In this document: piece by piece, positions 1 to 10,095 of the stretch
How the letters are laid out: each line of letters opens with the position of its first letter
Numbering within the stretch: the stretch's first letter is position 1
DNA from: Argyresthia goedartella
Taxonomy: Eukaryota > Arthropoda > Insecta > Lepidoptera > Argyresthiidae
Reading direction: 5' to 3'
NCBI GenBank assembly: GCA_949825045.1
Contig: OX463818.1
Location: 30,086,906-30,150,905 of the forward strand
DNA length: 64,000 nt
Translations under genes and position numbers: made by a program
Notes under the pieces: generated by a model
Database searches by the model: none
What the model was told of the DNA's origin: nothing
Seen by the model: only the letters and a program-made list of their open reading frames with translations

Positions 1-204
1 GTTATGGTCATACCTATAAAACATACCTAAAACGTAATTATAATATTCAAATTAGACTATTGAAAACAATTGTACCATTAAAAATTAAACATGAAATAGA
101 AATCATTATGAAAACTTGTTCCAATATTGTAAAGTAATTAGTGTATATGATAAAGTAGAACCTGCAATTGTATCCGATAATCAGAATAAAATACAGTCTA
201 TAGA

Positions 205-627
205 TTTAAAAAAAACGGTCAAGTGCGAGTCTAAATCGCGCACGAAGGGTTCCGTACCACCGTTCAATGGAAGCGATGGTGTGGAGTGAATAATTTGGAT
301 TTTACACAGCAAAATATTGTTTACAAAGTTATTGGTGCGGTTACTTTCACACTCCATGTACGTAACCAGGTGCATCCATAAGTTTGTATGTGGTATTGAT
401 AGAATTGTTGTATGGGAGCCCCCTTAAATATTATTTTTATCATGTTTTTTAGTATTTGTTGTTATAGCGGCAACATAAATACATAATCTGTGAAAATTTC
501 AACTCTCTAGCTAGCTAGGTTCTTGAGATACAGCCTGGTGACAGACGGACGGACGGACGGACGGACGGACAGCGGAGTCTTAGTAATAGGGTCCCGTTTG
601 GAACCCTTCGGGTACGGAACCCTAAAA
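205..627 (-). repeat. Dispersed lepidopteran-type repeat, copy 1
   Basis: Reverse complement of the unit at 1589-1998. Shared landmarks are GGGTTCCGTACC at one end, CTATTACTAAGA, a run of CCGTCCGT repeats (here tandem ACGG at 541-572), CACCAGGCTGTATCTC, TTGAAATTTTCACAGAT and, at the far end, CTCGCACTTG followed by a T/A run. It codes for nothing convincing. From memory this family is very common in Lepidoptera; I cannot assign it to a named class. Confidence 0.7.
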
Positions 628-639
628 AGAGATATGGTA

Positions 640-1130
640 ACGTACTCTGTCAAAAACACCCACATTTAATTTACCTAATTGTAATAACGAATATGGCGGA
701 AGAATTTGGACGTACAGCCTACCTAGTATATTAAACTCACTGCCAAAATCCTTAATAAATAATCTTATAAATAAAAATCCAAAGCAAGTTCGAAAAATAC
801 TTAAACGTTATTATATATATGATAGATATAAGAAAGAGGAGGTAGTACGTACACATCATTCACATCCAGAATAATATAATATATTCATATTGAGAATATC
901 TGTATTGCCTAATTGTTAGACTTCACTTAGATGTACTAAAATAAAATATTAAATTGCATTTTGTAACTGAATATTAAATAAATTAGAAATATTAATATGT
1001 AAACTTAGGGCAACCTTCCCGGGGATTAAAAATCTTAAATGTAAAGATTACACCCGGGAATTAAACAATTTACTAACCTTTTTTATTGAAATAAACAGAT
1101 AATTTTTTATTCATTTTTTATTTAGTTATT
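640..1130 (+). mobile_element. 3' end of a non-LTR retrotransposon (remnant)
   Basis: One frame is open to a TAA at 872-874. It reads as the C-terminal tail of a LINE ORF2: YGGRIWTYSLP, then SILNSLPKSLI, then NPKQVRKILKRYY. This 'W-Y-LP...' plus basic helix arrangement is typical of LINE ORF2 ends. It is followed by an AT-rich 3' UTR with complementary CCCGGGG and CCCGGG blocks at about 1017-1057. Everything upstream (endonuclease, RT) is missing, as expected of 5' truncation. The family is not identified. Confidence 0.55.
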
Positions 1131-1588
1131 TAAGTCACTGTGCAATGCCCTAACAGGGCCCATATAATTGTAGAGTAGCTACTTATAAGTGAAATGTACC
1201 TATTTATATGACACAATGAATACTGAATGCTGAATACTGAGATTCTGTTAATGGTTATTGGTAGTCGATTAGACAATAAATTAATCAGTATCTTGACCAT
1301 AAGTATATATTTTTAAAATCAACTTTCAATTACCTTCGTTTTGACACCCCACTCGATAGAATTGGAAGATTGATTTTATTCTTCATTCTTTATTTTTTAT
1401 TCTGGCCTGGCAATATGGCGGTGTACTGAATCTATATCCATCCTTATTGATTTATATTGTGTCCTCATGTAGCCTATGAAACTAGAGATATCGTTATGAA
1501 TCTAACGATATCTAATATATCTAAATCGGTTGAGGAGTTGAGTAAAAATCGTGGGTTAAAGAATCTCACTAAGATATATACACTTCTT
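1131..1588. other. AT-rich spacer, nothing assignable
   Basis: Low-complexity AT-rich DNA with no reading frame that resembles a known protein. Confidence 0.5.
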
Positions 1589-1998
1589 TGTAAGTTCCGT
1601 ACCCAGAGGGTAAAAACGGGACCCTATTACTAAGATTTCGCAGTCTGTTTGTCTGTCTGACTGTCCGTCCGTCACCAGACTGTATCTCTTGAACCGTTAT
1701 AGAGAGACAGTTGAAATTTTCACAGATGATGTATTTCTGTTGCCGTTATAACAACAAATACAAAAAAAAACAGAATTAAATTTATATTTAAGAGGGCTCC
1801 CATACAAAAACTCCTTCAATACTACATACAAACTTATTAATGCACCTGGTTACGCACATGGAGTTCGAAAATAGCTTTGTAAACAACATTTTGCTATGTA
1901 AAATCCAAACTAATTACTATACAGCATCCCTACCATTGTAAGTTGGTAAAGAACCCTTCAAACGCAAGTCTTGCTCGCACTTGGCCGGCTTTTTTTGA
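1589..1998 (+). repeat. Dispersed lepidopteran-type repeat, copy 2
   Basis: Begins AAGTTCCGTACCC, continues through GGGACCCTATTACTAAGA and GTCCGTCCGTCACCAG, and ends CTCGCACTTGGCCGGC plus a T run. It aligns along its whole length with the reverse complement of 205-627, with frequent substitutions and small indels, so the two are old independent insertions in opposite orientation rather than a recent inverted duplication. Confidence 0.7.
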
Positions 1999-2282
1999 TC
2001 AGTTGTGTAAAAATTAATTTCACGTATTATTAATCTCAGAGTATATTTGTAAATAATATGTCTGGTATATGTCCTACTTGGATGTCGCAGCCTGACAACC
2101 TGCTTGATGGTCAGGCTGTGACATATGTCTTTGTATATTAATGATTTGCTGTAACAGACGTGTTTCCCTCAATTCCTCATATTTATCACTCCATATGCGT
2201 GCAAACTTGGGCTAAAATTTGAAGTTAATAAAGGTAAGCGATTCCAAAAAGTAAAATATCGATGGAAAAAACGAATCGATTT

Positions 2283-3409
2283 TACATGAATTGTGACAAC
2301 TGGGAGAAGTACATTGAACGGTTGGAATAGTACTTTTTCACAAAAAAAATAAAAGACCCGGCGGTTAAAGAAGCTACCTATTCTTATAACAGCAAAGGGT
2401 GCCGAAGCATACGAACTGCTAGTTAATCTTTATACACCAACAGGATCGGCGAATAAAAATACCAAGAATTGGTGACACTGATGAAAGAGCATTTACAGCC
2501 CGCACCAAGTATCTTAGCTGAACGCTTCATATTCAGCCAATGAAGAAACAAGAAAACTGAAGGCATAGCTGAGTATTTGTCAGGGATGAAGAAACTAACA
2601 ATAAGGTGTGGATTTAATGCAGCGGTACTAGAATAAAACCTCCGCGACCAAATTGTATGCGGTCTTTTGAGTGATAATATTAGACAAAGGCTGTTCGTTG
2701 AGAATGAAATTACGTTGGAAAAGGCAATTAAGTTGGCGATAACCTTAGAAGCGGCTGAAACCGACGCGGTGGAGAAATTCGAGTGACACATGGTACGAAA
2801 CGAGTAGACAAGGCAGTCTAGATAAATAAGCATGGAACAAGACAGTTTGGCGTAGAGATACCATACGAGAGGCATGCGTGAATGAAGGACCCAGGGGTAA
2901 TACTAATAATCATAATAGCCTGCTGAGGACAGCATAAAACCACCACGTGTAGATTTAGACCCTTCGTGTGTCGAGTGTGTATGACCGCCAGACATTTGAA
3001 GAGAGTGTGTCCTAAGCTTCAAGGCTTGCATCACAATGATATAGAAGACGAAGAGTACGAAAAGGAGGATAAAAAGGACGAGGTATCCACTGAGTTTTTT
3101 CCTTAAGGATCCAACCTGAGTAAACACTTACCCTTTATAGTGGAGGTTAGGCTCAATGAGGTCAACCTTTCAATGGAAATTGATATAGGCAATGCGATAT
3201 CAATCATCAGTTAAAATTGTTACTTAAAGACACTGCAAACTTAAAAAGATTAACTTGACGTAAAGAAATTATACAAGAGAAATAGTAAGACCCGTTGCCA
3301 TGTTCACCCCTCGGGTAGAAAATAAAAATGTAGCCAAGGAATTGGCTCTGTACGTCATAGATAATGGAAAAACCAACCCATTAGGACGAGAATAGCTAAC
3401 AAGATTGGG
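2283..3409 (+). pseudogene. Decayed Ty3/Gypsy retrotransposon: gag and protease
   Basis: Hand translation across several frames gives a Gag (CDNWEKYIERLE; LAERFIFSQ; LRDQIVCGLLSDNIRQRLF; a coiled tail IKLAITLEAAETDAVEKFE), then a zinc-knuckle relic near 2962-3003 read as CRVCMTARHLKRVC. That is CCHC spacing with the usual Gly replaced by Arg. Next comes a protease remnant (MEIDIGNAISIIS near 3177-3214, where DTGA would be expected) and the protease/RT border (ALYVIDNG, NPLGRE, LTRLGT near 3345-3410). Many stops and frameshifts. No RT follows because the element is cut by a LINE 3' fragment at 3410. No LTR seen. This frame order is typical of Gypsy gag-pol. Confidence 0.75.
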
Positions 3410-3676
3410 TACTATATGGGGTTCAATTGGCTCTACACAGACCTTGCTGTTAATAATTTTGTAATTATTCATTCCCGCTTATTAATTTTGATAATGATAT
3501 ATACATTTTTATATTAGTTGAGCACAAGCAATTTTAAAAGAGATCTAAAAAACAATCTGTGGGAGTTTCTACGCCCTTGTTCTCCCACAGTAGACCAATG
3601 TAGAGAAGTGGCAAAAAATGACGATTGCTAAGTATATGTAAATATCAGTAATAAAGACATTTGGAATTTGGAATTA
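3410..3676 (+). mobile_element. LINE A-family 3' UTR fragment inserted in the Gypsy
   Basis: Matches the 3' end of the LINE at 56.4-60.7 kb: ACTATATGGGGTTCAATTGGCTC, corresponding to the last ORF2 codons, then ACAGACCTTGCTGTTAATAA, AAAGAGATCTAAAAA, a hairpin CTGTGGGAG / CTCCCACAG at 3557-3565 and 3582-3590, and a short tandem tail of TTTGGAA units ending near 3676. This is an extreme 5' truncation that leaves only about 265 bp, inserted directly after the protease/RT border of the flanking Gypsy. Confidence 0.8.
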
Positions 3677-4171
3677 ATACATTGCAATCAGCTTAAGGTG
3701 GCGGACAAGGTTTTAAATTTAGAACATTTTAGTTCCAGGTTCTCTAAAGTCTTCCAACACTGCTTGGGGCGATTCAACGGAGGCACTGTAGGGTTTCAAC
3801 TGCGACAAACGGGCCTATTTTCTGTTTTGTCACGACTAGTGTCAATTGGAACGCACCCTACGTTTGGGTCTGTAATTAATTGAACGGATCACTACTAGAA
3901 TGGTTTCATCCTACCTTAAAAAGCACCCACGACTGGTAGTTATAAACGATCATGAGTCGCAGGTCTACTATGCCGAGTCCGGCGTACCCCAGGGATCGCA
4001 CCTTGTGCCGGTTCTCATTCTTATCTTCATCAAAGACATCACTTCACAATTCCACAATTGCAAGTGCTCTCTCTTCGCTGACTATCTCAAGCTATACAGA
4101 GTAGTAAATAATAGCAATGATACCGCCATGATACAAAGTGACCTCGACCGACTGGTGCAATGGTATATAAA
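3677..4171 (+). pseudogene. Jockey-like LINE reverse transcriptase fragment
   Basis: The reading frame from about 3900 gives RT palm motifs: SYLKKHPRLVVIND, then SGVPQGSHL (motif B), then CSLFADYLKLYRVV (motif C, where ADD has become ADY), then a DLDRLVQWY helix. The upstream frame at 3850-3900 (LNGSLLEWFH) is the preceding RT segment, with a frameshift. This RT differs from that of the LINE A family. Because the metal-binding Asp-Asp is damaged it cannot be active. The sequence changes to another LINE near 4172. Confidence 0.6.
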
Positions 4172-4548
4172 CTGCAACAAGATACCTCTGGAGATATTGA
4201 AATTGCCATTTGAGCAATTAAAACACGATATTAAGGCGACTTTGTCGAAAAAGGGATATTACAATGTTCAAGATTTCTTAAATGACGAGACTGTATGGGT
4301 TTAATCTGTCTCAACACAGACCTTGCTGTTAATAATTTTGTAATTATTTATTCCTACTTATTAATTATGATATAATGATATTATAAAATATGTATTAGTT
4401 TTTAAAAGAGATCTAAAAATCAACCTGTGGTATTTTCTACGCCCTTCTTCTTCCACAGTGATCCAATGTAGATATGTGCCCAAAAATGACGATTGCTAAG
4501 TGTATGTTAATATTTACAGTAATAAAGACATTTGGAATTATTATTATT
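4172..4548 (+). mobile_element. LINE A-family ORF2 C-terminus and 3' UTR
   Basis: Continues in frame from the preceding RT fragment but is now the last 45 or so residues of the LINE A family (NKIPLEILKLPFEQ, ATLSKKGYYNVQDFLND), followed by its typical 3' UTR: CCTTGCTGTTAATAA, AGAGATCTAAAAA, and a CTGTGG / CCACAG hairpin with the TTTCTACGCCCTTCTTC loop. It ends in AATAAAGACATTTGGAATTATT near 4545. Fusion to a different LINE makes this a chimera. Confidence 0.75.
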
Positions 4549-5629
4549 TGAATTTTTTGTTTGCAATTGCAATTAAATAGTGTGAATTCGAATTCTGATG
4601 TGTGCCTGAGATTCGTAGCTTCGGAAGCCAGGTCATAGGTCTGCGGAAAAACCCGTCAGGTAAGCAACACGGTGTATCACTGTCAGTTTAGACTGTCGTG
4701 CAATTTGGTCTAGAGGGTTAATATTTTAAAAAAATGCATTTGCTTATTTACCTATGTTCTGCGATTAAACAGCTGATTGATAGTGGAAAGTACCTAACGT
4801 AACTTTTGATTGTTTACAGGTTCAAGGTTATATTGAAACTACTTAGGCATAGGGACAGTAAAGTGATCTCTAAATTATAAAACCAGTAGTTTCAATTTTA
4901 GTGCGATAAATAATATAATCAGTTTGTTAAATAACGATTTAAATAGGAGAAGCCTAAACTTTAGGCGATCCACTTGAATGAATTCAATACAGTCGTAAAG
5001 TTAATAAATAAAATAAAACCATTATTCGCGTTGGTGTTTAAATTAATTTTTATTTCCTAGACAGGATGTCTGTCTGTGTTCAGGAAGGCTGAGGGGTGAG
5101 TGACCTTTATTTTGGTGATCCGTCAGATAATGAGATATTTATTTATTTACTTTTACTGGGGATGCATAATTTATCATGTAATTTTCTTTAGCATACGTTC
5201 ACTTGACACAGACGGCTACAAAGTTTAAAAAGATTCAGATATCTACAAATAAAAAAAAGTTTCATAAACACTTTTAAGTGCAAGTGTCTGAATAAAAACT
5301 TTGCCCAAATTATTTTAATCTAGATCCATAATGTATTTAAAGATAGGTACAATTTTAAATGAATCTACATACTTAATTCCAGATTGCTGATAATAAAGTA
5401 CGTATTACACTATCATTAACCATTCACAGTCGCGAGCTTCTAAAATTTTCGACGATTTATTAATAATCACCACTGAAGAAATGGATCTAAGTAACTGATA
5501 GTACCATTAAGAATTATGCAAGTTTAGTATCGGGTAGATATCTATTTAGGATTTTAGAGAATTTATACCTACCAATTTCATAACATCACATGAGTTAGTA
5601 TCGCATATTATATATGTAATTCTACTGTA
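4549..5629. other. AT-rich spacer, nothing assignable
   Basis: About 1.1 kb with no protein-like frame, no tRNA-like block and no obvious tandem or inverted repeat. Confidence 0.5.
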
Positions 5630-5765
5630 CGTGTGTATGCCACTGAACTCCTCCTAAACGGCTGGACCGATTTGAATGATTTTTTTGTATGCGTTTGGGT
5701 GGCCCCCTGGATGGTTTAGATTCACAAATCAGCCCGGCAGGAAAACGTCTGTCGAATCCACTAGT
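5630..5765 (+). repeat. Dispersed repeat fragment (CTCCTAAACGGCTGGACC family)
   Basis: Contains GTGTGTATGCCACTGAACTC, CTCCTAAACGGCTGGACCGA, TTTGAATGATTTTTTTGTATG and GGTTTAGATTCACAAAT. This combination is familiar to me as a frequent dispersed repeat of lepidopteran genomes, but I cannot name the class with certainty. Only part of a unit is present. Confidence 0.5.
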
Positions 5766-5944
5766 TACCTATATTTAACATAAACGGAAAGTCAGAGGTT
5801 CAATAGGTTATTTCAATTAAGCAGTACATAGCTAGGTACCTACATGTTTTATAATGTTAATTATTATTTTCCAATGCATTTAAAGTATCTGACTAGGCTG
5901 TTATAATTGGGTCTCTGTTTGACTTTGTATTCGAAGCAGCACAA

Positions 5945-6290
5945 CTAACGCCACGAATTGACTGCGCTGGGCGACGTTGGCGGGAATTACTGCGCGTATG
6001 TACAGATATTGAAAAGTGACTACTGCGCATTCAAGGCCGCCGATCATAACGTGTGGCGCGACGTGTATATACCTATGGGTCGGCAGAGACCCAACCTACG
6101 AAGCCAGGGTTCGAGTCCCGGTGGGGGGAAAATATTTGTCCGATGTGTACAGACTACTCTAGTCATGGTTGTTTATCTATCTAAGTTTAATATTTATCTA
6201 TATATTTATGTGTGTCGTCGTCTGGTGCCCAAAATACAGGGAATCCTAGTTTGGGACTAGAACAATGTGTAAATAGTGTCCAAAGTATTA
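5945..6290 (+). mobile_element. SINE-like element with tRNA-type B box
   Basis: A B box, GGTTCGAGTCCCGG, lies at 6108-6121, preceded by TGGGTCGGCAGAGACCCAAC. The body after it (AATATTTGTCCGATGTGTAC, CATGGTTGTTTATCTATCTA, TATTTATCTATATATTTATG, TAGTTTGGGACTAG, TGTCCAAAGTATTATT) has the layout of a common lepidopteran tRNA-derived SINE with a LINE-like 3' end. The 100-residue frame across it is accidental. Confidence 0.6.
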
Positions 6291-6361
6291 TTAGGTATCT
6301 AGGAAAACAAAAGGCAGATAATGATTCGATGAATTCTTATTAGATAGTCAGGTACCTACCT

Positions 6362-6470
6362 TAGTTAAAAGACTATGGCGCTGTGGGTGTGATTCTGCCT
6401 ACAATACGAGTGGTCACGAGTTCTATTCCCGGCCGAGGACAATAGGATCAGAGTATGTCCCTATATATAA
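6362..6470 (+). mobile_element. Second tRNA-like SINE fragment
   Basis: GGCGCTGTGGGTGTGATTC (A-box-like) is followed after about 30 bp by GGTCACGAGTTCTATTCCCG (degenerate B box) and GGCCGAGGAC. Spacing and order fit a tRNA-derived SINE head. No tail is recognisable. Confidence 0.45.
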
Positions 6471-7207
6471 ACGTCATATATGTATATTTTATGATTATTT
6501 ATGAGGGGAAGTAATTCGATGTTTTAATTAGGAAGTTTAATAGGAAACTCGTTTAATTAAATACCTATTTTTGTGAAATACTTTCGTTAGTAAGTAGGTA
6601 AATATGTGTTTGGTAAGACACGAATTTGCATTGGCACCCTATGATGAAATGAATGTAGGTATTTAATACGATTATGGAATTATTAATGCCTAGATAGATG
6701 TCACGGGTTGTTGATTGGGCAGTTATAGGTACCTATAAGTACCTGGTTAGATAGAAGGTTAGATTGAGTTTTCTAAGTTAATTTCCGTGGGTAGATACCT
6801 ATGAAGAATGAGTACCTATACCTATGTGATGAAAGGAAGATATATTTTTATTATTTCTAAACCATGTTTCCAGGAGTACCTACCTATAATATAAACCTTA
6901 AAAATAAAGATTAAGAAGCATCATTTCGCAACGCGGGTAAATAAATAGGTACCTACGCTAGTTGCGTTAGATTGCCTACATAATTATTGCAGATGGCGAT
7001 GTTAGGGTAGAAACCTATGACTACAATTAAGTTTATTATTGTTGTGAAATTGGTCTGGTTCTAACTATTCATACTTCTAGAATATGATTATTACAGGCTC
7101 CACATTATTTGTCGATTCACCATAGAATTTTGTTCAAGCTTGAAGAAATCGCCTTGAACATAATTCACCTTTACCTAGTTTTAAGACTTCTCCTCTCTTC
7201 TTTTTAA
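6471..7207. other. Noncoding, rich in TAGGTACCTA-type motifs
   Basis: No coding potential. TACCTA and TAGGTA recur densely on both strands (for example near 6596, 6729, 6790, 6812, 6876 and 6947). Confidence 0.55.
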
Positions 7208-8471
7208 TTCCAAATTCCAAATGTCTTTATTGCTGTAGATATTTACATAAGTATATATAAATAGCATTCGTCATTTTTTGCCACTTCTCTATATTGGACC
7301 ACTGTGGGAGAAGAAGGGCGTAGAAACACCCACAGATTGATTTTTAGATCTCTTTTTAAAAATTGCTTATGCTTAACTAATACAAAATATAATATTTAGT
7401 CATTATCATAATTAATAAGCAGAAATCAAAAATTAGAAAATTATTAACAGCAAGGTCTGTGTTGAGCCATATTAACCCCATTCAGACCCATCATTTAAGT
7501 AATCTTGAACATCGTAATATCCATTTTTCGACAAAGTCGCTTTAACATGGCTTTAAAATTGCTCAAATGGCCATTTCAAGAGCTCCAGAGGTATCTTGTT
7601 GTAGTAGAGAATGCATTGACCCTTGAAAGAATTGCTAACCTTCGCAAGTCTAAACCGGGGCGCAAGTAGTCTGTGATTATTTCTTAGGTTAACATTACAA
7701 CTATCGCTAAGTTTGGGAAATTTTGTAAGGTTCTTGCGTATGTACATTATATTTTCGAAAATAAATTGACTAGCTACAGTTAGTATGTCAATTTCTTTAA
7801 AAAGCTGTCTTAAGGAGTCTGTGCGTTTTAAATTATAAATTGCTCGAATAGCTCTTTTTTGTATAATAAAAATAGTTTGAATATCCGCTGCTTTCCCCCA
7901 CAACAAGATACCATAGGACATCACACAATGAAAGTAACTAAAATATACTAGCCTAGATGTAGCCACATCCGTGTTTTGTCTGATGTTCCTAACAACGTAA
8001 GCCGCAGAACTTAATTTACCAGCCAATTTTTCTATGTGGGGTCCCCACTGCAATTTGTTATCAATGGTTATTCCAAGAAACTTCGTGTCATTTACTAATT
8101 CTAACGTATTGCTGTCCAACACTAAACTGGTCCCAACTTGCCTGACATTTGGAAGTGAGAATTTGATACATTTGGTTTTACCAGCATTTAACAATAAATT
8201 GTTAACTGTGAACCAATTCAAGGTTAAAGATAATACTCTATTGACATCATCAAAATCTTCTTTTTGTCTTTCAATTTTGAAGACCAGTGAAGTATCATCA
8301 GCAAACAACACTATGTTAGTCAATTTCTCCACCATAAAAGGCAGATCGTTAACATATACCAGGAATAAGAAAGGGCCTAATATGGAACCTTGTGGAATGC
8401 CAATTTTTACCCCCGATCCATCAGATTTAACGCCGTTGACTTCTGCCTTTTGAATTCTATTGCTTAGGTAT
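7208..8471 (-). pseudogene. LINE A ORF2, C-terminal half (RT palm to end) and 3' UTR
   Basis: The frame from 8,471 down to 7,553 begins YLSNRIQKAEVNG and contains RT motif B (GIPQGSILGPFLF), motif C (LFADDTSLVF, both Asp present), the thumb and the LINE-specific C-terminal region ending IPLELLKWPFEQF. A frame break there separates it from the last 35 residues. The 3' UTR to 7,208 carries the CTGTGGG / CCCACAG hairpin. The ATG-like start at 8,503 belongs to inserted LINE B sequence, not to this gene. Confidence 0.85.
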
Positions 8472-8841
8472 CTCTTCCCCCCGGACCTCAGCTCTGAGTA
8501 CACGCGTCTACAGTGCTTTTGTTCATTAAATCATTAAAATTAAAAGTTATTCATCAAAATTAAATCCGTACCAAATATTAGGAGCGCATACGCTAATAGA
8601 AGGTGCGCAGCTGCTCACACACAGCACGGCGAAGCTCATCCCGACTCCACTACTATACGCGCTGAGTCACCACCGAGCTCCGCCTACACCCCGCCAGCAG
8701 ACCCGGTAGTACTCCACATCTACTACGCCCCGCCCACGCCCATTGATCAGTAAGTGCAGCTCCACCCATCACTTACTCACCGCACACGCGTCCGCTACCT
8801 GTCCACTGCTGTCGCCCTGGTACCACCTTGCGCTAGCGACT

Positions 8842-9798
8842 ATGGCTACTAAACGCACACCGCCGCCGAAACTAAGCGCCCCGGCTAGTACAATGGACTC
8901 TGCCTCGGGATCGGATTTTGATCAAGGAACTGGCGGCAGTTTACCTAATCTCGCTGATAGCATTACACATAATGTGAACACTGGTCGCTTGAAGAGAAAA
9001 CGGGAAGGCGAACTAGCTGAACTGAAGGACGAAATTAGAGAGTTATTCTCGAATTCAGAGACTGAGCAGAAAAATAAATTCGCCAACCTACAAGCTGCAT
9101 TAGCAGAAATAAAAACCCAAAATCAGGCGCTCGCTGCACAAAACGCAGACATACAGGCATCAATGGAAATTCTGTATACTAAGCACAACGACATACAAAA
9201 GGAACTTGAGGGCCTCAGAATTGAAAGAAAAGAACACTTATCATACATCAAGGACCTAGAGACAAGACTAGACAATATTGAGAGATACTCGTATACAACT
9301 AAGATTGAGATCAGAAACATTCCCAAGGAAAGACAAGCTGAGGACAAAGAAGATCTCACGAAAATAACTGTAAATATTGGCGCAGCCCTGGGGATTCCAA
9401 TCCAAAAGTCGGAGATTAGAGATGTCTACCGTGGATTCGCAAAACCCGATCAGATAAAACCTCTGGTGATAGAATTTACCTCGGTTATTACAAAGGAGAA
9501 CATCATGAAGGGTCTCAAGTAATTCAATAATAAAAAAGATAACAAAGACAAACTTAATACGAAACACCTTAATATGAACTGTCCTGAGACCCCAGTATAT
9601 ATCTCAGAATGCCTCACATATAAAGCTAGAAAACTCCATTTCCTGGCTCGCGACTTTGCAAAGCTATATGGGTACAACTTCTGCTGGACCTCATATGGAC
9701 CAAATATATCTCCGAAAAGCAGAGAACCATCCCTTCATCAGGGTCGACGATGAGGGCGTACTTGCTAAACTCAAAGCGAGTGCTTTGCCGTCAGTCTG
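8842..9798 (+). pseudogene. LINE B ORF1 (coiled coil, RRM-like, FP-type C-terminus)
   Basis: ATG at 8,842 (MATKRTPPPKLSAP) starts a basic, low-complexity N-terminus, then a long heptad-rich coiled coil (about residues 60-150: AELKDEIRELF, LEGLRIERKEH, LDNIERYS), then an L1-ORF1p/RRM-like core (KIEIRNIPKE, IRDVYRG, PLVIEFTS). A TAA at 9,520 truncates it. The same frame continues with YISECLTYKARKLHFLARDF, and after a one-base shift near 9,735 it ends VLAKLKASALPSV at 9,798. That last block resembles the C-terminal domain of baculovirus FP-type proteins, known in some insect LINE ORF1s. Likely role: RNA binding and trimerisation in the retrotransposition particle. The stop and shift make it non-functional as read. 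Confidence 0.75.
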
Positions 9799-10095
9799 AC
9801 TAGTCGCTCTCAATTTGTTGCTTTTGCTCTTTGCTCACTCACAGTTCTTCACTCTCTACAGCATATCATGTCTATATCATAAAATATGTTGGTTTATATT
9901 CTACCTTACATGCACGCACAATCATAACATACAAAATAATACATCTATACATACACACAAATCACATATATTTACCTCTGTTACACTATATATTCAATCC
10001 CACATTCAACACACACACACGCCAATCTACGAATTTAAGATAACTTATATTTCCGAACTTATAAATACTTGTGCCCTTGCTAACATTTCTTATAA

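Noticed and set aside
5958..6260. 100-residue plus-strand frame with GGG-rich middle
   Set aside because: It is read through the B box and body of a SINE.
8034..8453. 139-residue plus-strand frame over LINE A ORF2; the same frame appears antisense at 59,466-59,885 and 36,004-36,279
   Set aside because: Exact antisense shadow of the RT region; its recurrence only reflects LINE copy number.
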